From Thalassia testudinum (taxonomy: Eukaryota; Streptophyta; Magnoliopsida; Alismatales; Hydrocharitaceae): a stretch of DNA of 64,000 bases. The notes beneath the pieces were generated by a model that worked only from the letters and a program-made list of their open reading frames with translations, did no database searches and had not been told where the DNA came from. Position numbers and translations under genes: made by a program. Shown here piece after piece: positions 54,705 through 64,000 of the stretch. Numbering within the stretch: position 1 is the stretch's first letter; every line of letters begins with the position of its first letter. The stretch lies in NCBI GenBank assembly GCA_037157565.1, contig JAZHRO010000063.1:8476001-8540000 (forward strand), read 5' to 3'.

Positions 54705-55994
54705 CTCCTTTCTTTCCCGCCTAAGGTAACATCTTCCCTTGGCCATTTTATTTTTAATGAGGACATTGTTTGAACTAGGCATGGGGCGATAGGACCTGAG
54801 GCATCTGTACATAGTGCATTCATGCATTTAGTTTAAATATTCTGCATTCATACATTTGTTAAAAGAAAAAACATTTTGTATTATTGAGCTTAACTAGCTG
54901 GGTCCTGCATTCTTAGGCAAACCAGAACTTTAGGTTAGACTAAGTTGACTCTAGGGTTTGACTTAGAAGCTAAGTTGAGTTACTAGCTTTAGACCTTTAG
55001 GGTCCTTTATGGACTTAAAAAACTCAAGTAGGAGTTAAGTTGCGGATCATTTCTCAAGAGGTTGAGGAAGGAAAGCTAGGGATTGAGTTAAAGGTTGGGT
55101 AGTACCTGATGTCTTTTTCTACCTTTTGGTTTACAGGTCCTCATAACCAAAGCATCCACAATTCACACACACTTGGTCTTGTGTAAATAGTGATCACCCT
55201 AATTCTTTCTTGGAGAAAAATTTTGGTTCTCTTAGTTATGACTTAGGAGAAGCTTAGAAACACAAGTTGATTTGAAGAGTTCCTGTCATAGGAGAGGTGG
55301 AGTATATACTCACCTTGAGAATGCAATGATAACATGTCACCTCATCGATGCTTCTCTCTTAGGATATCCATCCTACTGGGGGCATGTAAGCGCATTGTGC
55401 GGTTCAGGTACCATGGGCGACCCTATCTCGAAGTGCCAATTGCCACAGGCCTAAATTCGCTTTAGAAATCCATGGGCGATACTATCTTGAAGTGTCAATT
55501 GCCAGGAGTTCTTGGGGTTGCTATGGGCAGTGCTATCTCAAAGCATCAAAAGCCAGGCAAGCTTCGAGGTTCGGTGATGGGGACAATGAATCTAACACAG
55601 ACCGTGCTGATAGCTTATCCAAGGTTATACTTAGAGGAATCAAACAAAAAAATATATATATATTGAAAAAAACAAAAAATCTCTTTCTTACTCTCTTTCC
55701 TAGTTGGCAATCAAACCAACCTCAAATAACTCAGACCAATGGACATGCACGGATGCTTGAATCTCTAGGACGAATAAACCCTAGGGTAGAGTTAGAAATC
55801 AGGAAAACCTGTGCCTGCAACTCGTCTTTAGCCGACCTAGTCTATAACTTAGCAATTACTTGGGAACCTTAAGTCTAAAGTCTGAACTTAAACTGTTTCT
55901 AAAGGAAGACCGATTGGGTTTGCTAGTCCACTTGAAGAGCTAGGTTATTGCTTGAATTTGCTAAGGACTAGCAAAAACTAGGCATGGGGGCATT
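54705..55994 (+). other. 3' non-coding region of Ath-6, with repeats and PPT
   Basis: AATGAGGACATTG (54756-54768) and GCATGGGG (54779-54786) form the internal purine motif. Three copies of a 33-34-bp unit, CATGGGCGATACTATCTTGA and onward, start at 55412, 55471 and 55522; the last is the most diverged. GCTAAGGACTAGCAAAAACT and the PPT GGCATGGGGGCAT precede the LTR. Confidence 0.7.
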
Positions 55995-56676
55995 TGATGA
56001 GCCCATATTTGTGGGCTAATTAGTTACTTAAATAACTAGAAATTAGATTAATATTGGCATATAAATAGCATACAATAAGATGTAAACAATTAGTCTAATT
56101 ATTCACTTATTTACATATTTCATGCATTGCATTCATACCTAGAATTCATTTAGAATAGCATGCATTAGAATAGTTAATCTTTTAGGTTGCATTACATGCA
56201 TTATTTTATTTCACATTTCTTTTAAGGGCTTATAAATAAATAACCCTCATTTAATTTCTTTATTTTCTCTCCACCGAATGCATGCAGGAGAGTTGCGCCG
56301 GCAATAATGCACAAGCGATAATCGTGGATCTCTGTTCCCACGATCTACATCACTTCAACTCTTCTTCAACCAATGTCTGCCTACACCCGCACTCCTCTTG
56401 CAGCATAAAAGAAGGGTTCCTGCATCCTTAGTGCATAGACCATCACCCCCAATCCACTATTACGTAAAGAGTCAAGCTCTCTTCCATTCTGCCATCACCG
56501 GCCTCCTACCATGTGCGCAAATCCACACCACAGCAGGCAAGCAGGATGATAGACTGTTGTGCCACGTTGGACTGTGTAGATTACCGTGAGCACCTCAGCA
56601 TGCATTACCACCCTCACCACCATCACCAGCAACCACCACTGCAACCACATGCCAGCAGCCATTCTCGCAAGTTTAA

Positions 56677-56702
56677 GACATCTGGGAATGTTCCCAGATG
56701 TC
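56677..56702. repeat. Decayed GACGTC pair forming a hairpin
   Basis: GACATCTGGGAA, TG, TTCCCAGATGTC: perfect 12-bp arms. GACATC (56677) and GATGTC (56697) are 20 bp apart and are what CpG transitions would make of two GACGTC sites. Confidence 0.8.
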
Positions 56703-58236
56703 TGAAGCCCCTATAGTACCACCTCCGTCTTCTTCTTCCTCCTTTTCCTCTTCCTCTATTTTCTCCTCCAACTCAACAAAACCCACCACCACCGTTACCA
56801 ACAGCCATTACCTTCGCCAATGCCTGCTTCGCCACCGCCACCTCTCTCGTGCACGTGCAACAACAGCGTGCTGCATCACTCTGCAGCTCCACCATGTGCA
56901 GGAGTGCATCACCTCCAGCAATTGCACCTTCTCCTCCACGCCTCCAACATCAGAAATAGACCCGTCGTCGCCGCCCCTTCTTCCACGCGTGGCACCCACC
57001 TACGTGCAGCCCTTGAGCAGCACTACGCCGCCTCGCTACAGACTGCTCGCACTTGCAGCAAATTCATCGCACACGCACACGCTCCGCCAGCAGTCTGCGC
57101 CCCCTTCAGCAGCGTGTAGCACCACTTCCACCACCTGTAGCCTGCAGCAGTAGCACCTGCAGCCGAGCCCAACAGTGCCCACGCACACCCGCACGACCCG
57201 CGCATGCCTTCACCGACTCCTTCAGCAAGGGTGAGGGCATCTGACGCCCCTTGCGTGCGTGCCTTCGCAAGCGCCACACCAACAATAATAGAGAGCTACA
57301 GCCACCACCGACAGCCGCCACTCCTCTCCTCGCTACTACCGCCTCAGACCACTATTGGCCACGAGACCACCACCGCCGAATAGCCCTCGGCTCACTCAAC
57401 CTCTGGTGAGCTTCTCACCTTCAATCGAGGCCTCCTCCTCGCGCACGGACAAGGGGAAGAATTTCCCCTATTTTGCTACAGTAAAGCTCCTATTAAAATT
57501 TACATTTAGTGCCATTGTGAACTTTTATTATTATTTTATTAAGCTACATTGCAAAGTATATCCTTTAGTTGTGCAAAATTGTTATTTCATCATTAGCTCT
57601 TATTGTTTACCTAATCTGAAAGCGATTTTGATTCTATTTGTTGATGAAATTAATAGTGAACATCTATTTTTGACCCTTGCAAGTTTAAATAGGCCATTGC
57701 CTCCCTGTGGACACGACTCGCTCTCTCGAGTGGTTTATTTTCAATTTAATACTTTGATTAGTCGATTTTCCACCACTTTAAAATACAATGACAAATCATC
57801 TTAATCATCCTATTCGAAAGCAAAAATCGACACGTCACTCAGCAAGCACACGAGGTGAGGTCTCGCTCACACACATGCTTATGCACACCCTCACCCACGA
57901 TTCACGCCACGCTGGTTTGGGTCTTGGTCCGTTTACCTGGTTACTCGGGTCTGGTCTGGTTCGCCTGATCCTGAGAGAGAAAGAAGAGAAAGAAAGAGAG
58001 AGAGGAGGGGGGTTTGCCCTTTGCTGATCTTTACACTTAAAAAAATTTGAGAGGGCTTTGCCTCTATTGGAGCTATCTATGCTTGTGTCTCTCCCTGAGG
58101 CCTGAAAGAAAAAGAGAGGCCTCTGCCTCTGTTGCTAGTTCTGAGTCACTGTTGCATTATTGAAACACTTAAGTTGACGTGGAAATTGTGTGGTTGATAT
58201 TGTAGCATTATTTGAATATATGTTAATAGGGTAAAT

Positions 58237-58254
58237 TGGTGATTTAAATCACCA
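58237..58254. promoter_or_regulatory. 18-bp perfect palindrome TGGTGATTTAAATCACCA
   Basis: Shared, with one or two changes, by the LTR copies at 34315-34332 and 44691-44708. Marks this LTR subfamily. Confidence 0.78.
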
Positions 58255-58486
58255 TTTTTCCCTAATCGTTTTGCTACATTGACTCTAACTCTTTCATTTA
58301 TATCATCTATGGTTAAAGTTTTATTACATTGTTATATTGTGCTTAGAATTACAATCTTGAGTACTAAATTGCCTATTTCTCCCTACGTTCGACCTTGGAC
58401 TTTTCTGAGTTATAAATTTAAGTGTTTAATGCAATCTTGTCCTACACTATAACGCACTCTTAAACACCGATGATTTCGCAGTAACA

Positions 58487-58667
58487 CAGGCCTCCCTTGG
58501 TTGGCTAGGTTTGCTATATCCCTATTCAACTGCTGTTGATCAGCATGTACCTGAGCCATTATGGAGTAGAAATTCGGTGGGGGGGCCTGATTAAGTAGCT
58601 CCTGGGTGGATAGATGGGGGAAGGAAAAGTTAGTATGTAGATTAGAGGACCTATTTTGATTTTCCAT
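58487..58667 (-). pseudogene. gag N-terminus of Ath-7
   Basis: ATG at 58667: MENQNRSSNLHTNFSFPHLS, then LLNQAPPPNF and QQLNRDIANLANQG. It lines up with the Ath-2 gag start. Interrupted at 58486 by the Ath-6 LTR. Confidence 0.75.
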
Positions 58668-60343
58668 TTTTAAAGAAGAGGAAGGATGCAAGAGAAAGTC
58701 TTTTTGGGGAGGCAAAAATCAAGTGGTCCCTCCAAGTGTGGAGTTTTGGACTATCGCTCGTGCAAAATGGAAGAAACAGTGAGGAGAGGAGGGAGAGATG
58801 AGAGAAGTGTGCAATCAAGCAATACAAAATTCTAGACCTAACTTAAATGTGACTCCCTAAAAATTAACCTAAGACTTGATTTACCTAGAAAATAAGAAAT
58901 CAATAGTGGATATTTGTTCTCTCAACAAATCTGGCCAGGCTGAATAAAGGGAGGTTTGGGCACAAGTATGTCCCAGGAAAATCACTTGGGGCTTGTGTAA
59001 ATCCACGCCTAGTTGTTTGACAAGGCCCCTCAGTCTGACACTAGATATAGATGAAAGAATTGGTGCCAACTAAAGATAACTTAAGACCTAGGTAGTAAGC
59101 CTAAGTTTGATGAAACCATAGGGATTAAATTGCTATGGATTTTAATTAGGTCTAGGAAGATAAACTGCACAAGGAATGTGTTGGGCGTTAGTTTGGGTAA
59201 TGCCGGATTATTTCTTTGTTATGTGTGTGAGAATTGGGCGGGAACTATTGCCCAAGCCAAGTCAATAGGGGGTTTGCAAAACAAGGAATTTTAGTTGAAG
59301 TGTTTTAGGGTTTTGATTAAGATTTAGTGTCTTTTAGGATTCTCTCTTATTAAGGATTCAAACAAGGTTTTGAAATTCTACAAATAATAACAATCAATTT
59401 GTAGTTGGTGGAGTTCAATTCCTTTAGAGTTGATGTGACTAAGAGAGAAATTGAAACCCTAAAGTTGAAAAATCCTATGCATGCAACTCCTAAATGAATC
59501 TCTTTTTAAAAATCTTTTGAGTTGGTGGTCCAAACAAGACAAAAAACACCACCAATTGATATAAAATTAAAAAAAATCCAAAAATACTTTTTTTGAGATT
59601 TTATAAAATTACTTAATATTTTTTTGAAAATTTTCTTCTTACTGGTGTAAGAGTCAGAATTGATAGATTCGAGGAATTTATTCTGTAGAAACCTCACATA
59701 GCCTCAAAAATTTTTGAGGATTCTATATGTTGTAGATAATTTCTTAAGGTGTCTAGCAATATAAAGTTTGTCCAGATCTGATGAGAAAAAAAATTTATAA
59801 AATTCACACACAGTAAGAAAATAGTAAGAAAATAAGGTTAGACCCTTGTTCATTCTGTGAATTTTTTAATTTTTTCTATTCAGTGAAATTTCTTGAAAAT
59901 TGAAATCAAGGTTCCTAACTCAAATGGGCCTCCCTAGATGAAATTTGGTGATTTTAGATGGCTCCTAAGTGCCTGAACATGATTTTTTAAAATCAAGATA
60001 GAAGTCTGAATTTTCAAAAATCGGACACCAATAAGATGAAGGTAGTGGAAAAGTAAAGCAAATAATCAACAAAATGAATTTTAGGGTTCCACCACCCTCA
60101 ATTTTCTTATTTTTGACTTTTTTGATAATTTAAAGATATTTTTAAGAGATTTTATTTTATTTTTTGATGAGAAAAGGCCTGCGGTACCAACCTAAAGTAC
60201 GCGGGAAGAAAAGAAACTTGAAGCTTCCTCTCCAAGTACTCCAAATCCCACTCCCACTCCTGATTCACACTTGAAATTAAAACAATCAAAATTTTATGAA
60301 GATCAAGAAAGAAAGAGAGAGATAATGATGTGATTAAGCCATG
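58668..60343 (-). other. Leader of Ath-7
   Basis: Non-coding; the gag-proximal 300 bp match Ath-2. The rest is AT-rich with oligo-A and oligo-T runs. Confidence 0.6.
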
Positions 60344-60363
60344 CCTCCTCGGCAATGATGCCA
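60344..60363 (-). other. Primer-binding site of Ath-7
   Basis: TGGCATCATTGCCGAGGAGG on the minus strand, five bases from the LTR. Same type as Ath-2 and Ath-3. Confidence 0.83.
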
Positions 60364-61161
60364 AAAGGTGATGCAGGAAATACGCGATTTGTTAATTATA
60401 CGAAATAGTGTCGTTTAGACGCGTAAATCAGTAATCAACTCTTAAATTTATAACCTATATAGTGGAAGTATCTAGGGTCGTCCATGGAGGCCAATTTTAT
60501 TAATCACATAAATGGTTCTCTCTCTCGCCTCTCAAATCCACACTTTGTTTTTGTGATTTTTGATTTTGTTGTTTTTATGTTTTTTAGAAACAATTGGTTT
60601 GAGGCAACGGAATTCGAAGATTTAATTACGATACAACTAACCCTAGGTAACAAGAATGAAGTCCTCTTCTAAGCTCACCCTAGGCAAGTGTGCCTAGGGT
60701 AATTAGAAGAGGGGAGTGTGTGCACTACAACTATAAAAACAACATGGATGAACACATTAAGTGCAACATGAAAATTGGAAGGCAAAATAATTTTTGTATC
60801 GCTAGTAGAGTCAAATACAAGTAAAGGAATGCTTCTATAAGAACATTAAACTACTAGCTAACAAAAAAAAATAGAGTGGAAGATAAAGAAGAAGGGTTGA
60901 TTCTGATGGAAGCTCCAAGTGGCTCTTGCTCCAAAAGTGGTCGCCCCACACTTGAAAAGAGCTCTCCTTCTCTTCCTTCTTCAAGTGGCCATCCTTCAAG
61001 CTCTCATCCAAGGTAGGCATCAACCACCTTGTTGGCTCCTTTTTTGCTTGGTCATTCCCTCTTGATTGAGGTGACCTCCTCCTTAGCATGGAGATGGGGT
61101 GGAATATTGATGGACCTAACTAAGGGAGAAGAGATGGGAATTATGTGGTGGTAGGGTAGGG

Positions 61162-61169
61162 TATTTATA
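61162..61169 (-). promoter_or_regulatory. TATA box of Ath-7 LTR
   Basis: TATAAATA on the minus strand, at the place of TATAAAAAG in Ath-2. Confidence 0.58.
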
Positions 61170-61439
61170 GGATGGGAAGGGGGTGGTTATGGTATTTTTT
61201 GGAGGGAAATGAAGGGGTGCTTGGATTTTTTTGGAGGGAAAAATGGGTGGGAAATGAAGAGGTGCCTTGGTTTTCCCTCCGAAAATACCTTCTACAAGGT
61301 ATTGGTTTTGGAGGGAAAAAATGGAGGGTGGAGATGGGTTTTGATGGTGGATGTTGGGTGGTGATGGAAGGGATAGTTGGCACCAAAATAAAGTAGGAGT
61401 AGGTGGTCTTTTTGGTGGAGCTTAGGTAGTAGGGTAATA

Positions 61440-62150
61440 GGTTTTGGTGCCATGGTGGTGGACTAGCCAAGCTAAGCTAGCTTAGCTAGTAGGGAGTAGG
61501 GTTGGAGGCATTTGGAACTAGGGTTTTGAGGGAGAAGGGCTAGAGGTAGTCATCTTGAGCTACACTGGAGCTGGTGGTTGCTGAAGAGAGCTGCAAGGAG
61601 CTACCTTAGTAGGCTTAGCTTCCTAATTCTTTGCTAGTTGCTAAGACAAGCTAAGATTAGCTGGCTTCTGCTGATGTGAGTTGTAGTGAGCTGGGTCTGA
61701 TATTCCCGGGGACGACCTACTTAGCTGGAGTGGCTAAGGTAGCTTAGCTCAACTAAGTTAAGCTAAGTGGAGTCCTCAGGAGCTGGACTTGAGCTAACCT
61801 GAGCTGGTTAAGGTCATCTTCAGTTGACCAGGTCTAGCTAGTTGATAGTAGTTGCTAGTCCTAGTTAGGTTTAACTTCCAGTGAACTCTTCTAAGCTAGA
61901 AGAGTTGGAATGGAGCTGGGATCAACTATCTTTAGCTAATTTGAGCTGCCATCCAGATGAGGTGAGCTGAATGGAGCTAAGGTGAGCTAGCTAGAGCTGC
62001 CATTTAGATGACATGAGGTGAATGGAGCTAAGGGTTAGTTGATCCAGCTAGAAGGAGCTAGGATCCAGTTGGGATGAGCTGGATCTAGCTGGGATTTAGG
62101 TGAAATGAGCTGGATCAAGCTGGGATCCAGCTGATAGGGGCTTCTTCATC
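61440..62150. repeat. AGCT array (Ath-7 LTR)
   Basis: AGCT-containing decamers as in Ath-2 but more diverged; in places GATCCAGCTG units take over (62050-62130). The array is kept over the same span as in Ath-2, although sequences between AGCTs differ. Confidence 0.8.
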
Positions 62151-62351
62151 TTCTGCCTTCCTAAGTGCCAAGATGTGTGGGATCTGACATTTTGCCTAAT
62201 CCATAAATGCATCAAAAATACATTAAAATGCAATGCTTGCCTATCCTAGGTAAATGCCTAAATGCAGCCCAAAAATCCATTTGCGTAGTTAAAACCTTAG
62301 GAGCTAGGTTAGTTTTGGGGCATAAGATTGATGATAAACTCGCATTTATCA

Positions 62352-62549
62352 GCACGTAACTATATTGAGAACTTGCTTGATCACTAAAAAGTCACATAAA
62401 GTTCCAAAGCTACATAAAATCTAGGTCTTTGTTTTGTGTTTTTCTGCGAGTGTTGCATTTGTATGCTTAGTCTACGCTCTTTAGAATCTAGGTTGACCTC
62501 TACATCTGATCCTTAGAAACTCTTAAGAAAACTTGTTTTAGATTTAGCT
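62352..62549 (+). other. Leader end of Ath-8
   Basis: Non-coding sequence ahead of gag. TATTGAGAACTTGCTTGATCAC..CTAGGTC..GTTTTGTG is typical of Athila leaders. No PBS is visible because it would lie left of Ath-7. Confidence 0.55.
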
Positions 62550-63351
62550 ATGACTGAAGAGGAAGTTGAAGTACCCCATGTTGAGGAGAACCCTAGAGCT
62601 CTAGAACACTATTTCCTACCCAGTAATTATCCCAGTGCACATGTTAGGAGACCTCAAGGAAACCTTCCACCCTATGAAATCAATAGCAGTACTATCCAGT
62701 TGCTCCAATCCTTTTATGGGATGAATCATGAAGACCCTTATAGAAACTTGGAAGAATTTTACGAGGTCAGTTCCACTGCCAAGATCCAAGGCTTTATTGA
62801 TGAAGCCTTGATGAAAAGCCTATTCCTTTTCTCCCTCAAAGATAAGGCTAAACATTAGTATTGCACATTAGATAAAAACTATGCTACATGGCTGGCCCTT
62901 AAAGTTGAATTCTTGAAGAAATATTTCCCTATGAGCAAAACCAACCACTATAGAAGGGTCATCATTGGATTCTCACAACAAGAGGGAGAACAATTTCATG
63001 AGACTTGGGAGAGATTCAAAGATTTGTTGAGGATGTGCCCACATCACAAAGTCCCTAGCTAGCAATTAGTCAAAAGGTGCTACACTGGATTAACTAATAA
63101 GCATAGGCAAGACATCGATTTCACCTATGTGGGAGCCTTTCTGACTAAGATCAAGGATGAGGCTTGGAACCTCTCTAGAACTCTATCCACTTGACATCTT
63201 CCTACAGGGATAAATCTCAAACTCTTTTACAAAAGAAGAGGGATGTGAATGAATTGGGTGCAAACCGAGATCTTGCCTACCAATTGGAATTGTTGAATCA
63301 AAAGCTTGATAGACTTCTTTCACCAAGATCTCCACCTAGGCACCCTACTAG
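62550..63351 (+). pseudogene. Athila gag of Ath-8
   Basis: ATG at 62550 after an AT-rich leader. The N-terminus is acidic (MTEEEVEVPHVEENPRALEH), then LPPYEINSSTIQLLQSFYGM, EDPYRNLEEF and SLFLFSLKDKAKH, the Retrotrans_gag capsid domain. A TAG replaces a Trp codon at 62856. FLKKYFPMSKTNHYRRVI, FHETWERFKDLLRMCPHH and FTYVGAFLTK follow with further stops. Confidence 0.87.
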
Positions 63352-63849
63352 ACCCCAAGGCCAACCCTTGGTAGATTGCTCCTTGTTACAAAGCTCTTAC
63401 CACTTTACTCTTGGTTATCATTTGTCACATCAATTCCCTGATTTACTCCAAGAGCAAGTCAATGTTGGCCAAGGATATCCTTGACTCGGGAATGTCCCTT
63501 ATTCCAACACTTATAACTTTGGATGGAGGAACCATCCAAACTTCTCTTGGAAGCAACCTGAATCTTCTTCCCTTCTGAACCAACACTTCTAAAACTTCCC
63601 ACCCCAAGCCCAACCCTTGGTGAGTGCTCCCTGCGCCAAAGCTCTTAACACTTTACTCTTGGTTATCATTTGTCACATCAATTCCCTAATTTACTCCAAG
63701 AGCAAGTCAATGTTGGCCAAGGATATCCTCAACTCAGGAATGTCCCTTATTCCAACACTTATAACCTAGGATGAAGGAACCATCCAAACTTCTCTTGGAA
63801 GCAACCTGAATCTTCTTCCCTTTTGAACCAACACTTCCAAAACCTCCCT
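63352..63849 (+). repeat. In-frame 249-bp tandem duplication in gag
   Basis: CCAACCCTTGG starts at 63361 and again at 63610; the sequence between is repeated nearly identically over 249 bp (83 codons). Each copy encodes the gag C-terminal motif with YSNTYN and NHPNFSWKQPES. Differences are few, so the duplication is younger than the surrounding stops would suggest, or was homogenised. Confidence 0.88.
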
Positions 63850-64000
63850 CCTAAGACTCAATCTTCTAATTTGGAAGAGATGAAGGTGATGATGAAATCA
63901 ATGTAAGAATCTAATCAAATGCTCCTTTAATCTCATTCTAAGATCATAGCTGACTTGCAATCCTAGATGGGACATCTTATGGAAGCAGTAAGGAGAAGAG

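Larger units (their letters stand above)
51431..58486 (+). mobile_element. Ath-6: Athila element with RT, RNase H and integrase
   Basis: Plus strand, beginning inside protease at the junction with Cop-B. RT, RNase H, integrase, 1.3-kb 3' region, PPT (GGCATGGGGGCAT, 55981-55993) and a full 3' LTR follow. The LTR ends inside the gag of Ath-7. gag, PBS and 5' LTR are missing. Its integrase segment [11 protein letters not shown] is diagnostic of the Athila lineage. Confidence 0.87.
55995..58486 (+). repeat. 3' LTR of Ath-6
   Basis: TGATGAGCCCATATTTG to TTTCGCAGTAACA, 2.49 kb. The final part (58230-58486) pairs with the reverse complements of the LTR ends at 44441 and 34021. It includes TATAAATAA (56230), a C/A-rich GC-biased stretch (56600-57450) whose open frames look spurious, and CCTCCCTACGTTCGACC near 58380. 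Followed by CAGGC, the possible target duplication, in Ath-7 gag. Confidence 0.82.
58487..62351 (-). mobile_element. Ath-7: Athila-like element, 5' end only
   Basis: Minus strand: 5' LTR (62351-60369), PBS, leader, first 60 codons of gag. Ath-6 lies in gag; the rest of the element is not found to the left. It belongs to the Ath-2 family: same LTR layout, leader and gag start. It sits in the leader of Ath-8. Confidence 0.83.
60369..62351 (-). repeat. 5' LTR of Ath-7
   Basis: TGATGCAGGAAATACGCG to CATTTATCA, 1.98 kb; related to the Ath-2 LTRs (for example CAACTCTTAAATTTATA..GGAAGTATCTAGGGT at 60439). GCACG follows at 62352. Confidence 0.87.
62352..64000 (+). mobile_element. Ath-8: Athila element, leader and gag
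   Basis: Plus strand. The leader is cut by Ath-7 on its left; gag runs to the right edge. Downstream genes lie outside the window. Confidence 0.8.

Noticed and set aside
56698..57321. Ser/Thr/Pro-rich open frames of up to 151 codons on both strands
   Set aside because: Inside the Ath-6 LTR, a C/A-rich stretch with few stop codons in any frame. No homology or start context.
44441..58486. A single Athila element joining the gag at 43506 with the pol at 51431
   Set aside because: Attractive by order and strand, but the 5' LTR near 42065 and the 3' LTR at 55995 are of different subfamilies, and flanks do not match. Kept as Ath-4 and Ath-6.
57780..58486. A separate minus-strand LTR to the right of the Ath-6 LTR
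   Set aside because: It pairs with minus-oriented LTR ends elsewhere, but read on the plus strand it is simply the 3' end of the LTR that starts at 55995.

Overview
The window reads as heterochromatic nuclear DNA of a flowering plant. It has no recognisable host gene. Almost every part can be assigned to LTR retrotransposons, nested in one another, plus one truncated LINE. The lineages present (SIRE-type Ty1/copia with a 3' env-like ORF, Athila-type Ty3/gypsy with a [11 protein letters not shown] integrase segment, and a Tekay/Del-like chromovirus) are plant-specific. I cannot name the species. Every coding region is broken by stops, frameshifts or deletions, and losses at CpG sites are common, as expected of old methylated DNA. 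Element names used here (Cop, Ath, Tek, solo LTR) are mine.

Layout. 1-3191: right-hand (5') end of a minus-strand SIRE copia (Cop-A), sitting in the 5' LTR of Ath-1. 3192-23530: Ath-1, plus strand, holding a 5'-truncated LINE in its 5' LTR (4089-4955) and the 13.2-kb minus-strand Ath-2 (9291-22526, TSD GCAAC) in its 3' LTR. Ath-2 carries a 2.7-kb solo LTR (13880-16578, TSD CAGAG) in its gag-protease region. 23531-32286: Ath-3, minus strand, its 5' LTR split by another solo LTR (29042-31207). 32287-37947: Tek-1, plus strand, split by a solo LTR (34021-36735). 37948-44440: Ath-4, plus strand, whose 5' LTR contains a truncated minus-strand Ath-5 (38481-about 40941). 44441-45255: LTR fragment. 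45256-about 51430: Cop-B, minus strand. About 51430-58486: Ath-6, plus strand, the only Athila copy here with RT, RNase H and integrase. 58487-62351: Ath-7, minus strand. 62352-64000: Ath-8, plus strand, gag only.

Gene content is that of retrotransposons: gag for particles, protease, RT/RNase H and integrase. Ath-1 and Ath-2 have gag and protease but no RT or integrase, so they would have needed help from relatives such as Ath-6.

The most unusual signal is non-coding. The LTRs carry arrays of short palindromes held at about one or two helical turns, and the palindrome differs between families: GACGTC-centred 12-mers at exactly 20-bp spacing (Cop-A, two solo LTRs, a decayed pair in Ath-6), ACCGGT-centred pairs at 19-20 bp (Cop-B), and AGCT every 10 bp (Ath-2 and Ath-7). 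In most cases the array lies upstream of a TATA box. A second signal is a tRNA-like module with A and B boxes 41-43 nt apart, found in five Athila LTRs in the LTR's own orientation beside a conserved hairpin. All distances and matches were read by eye.
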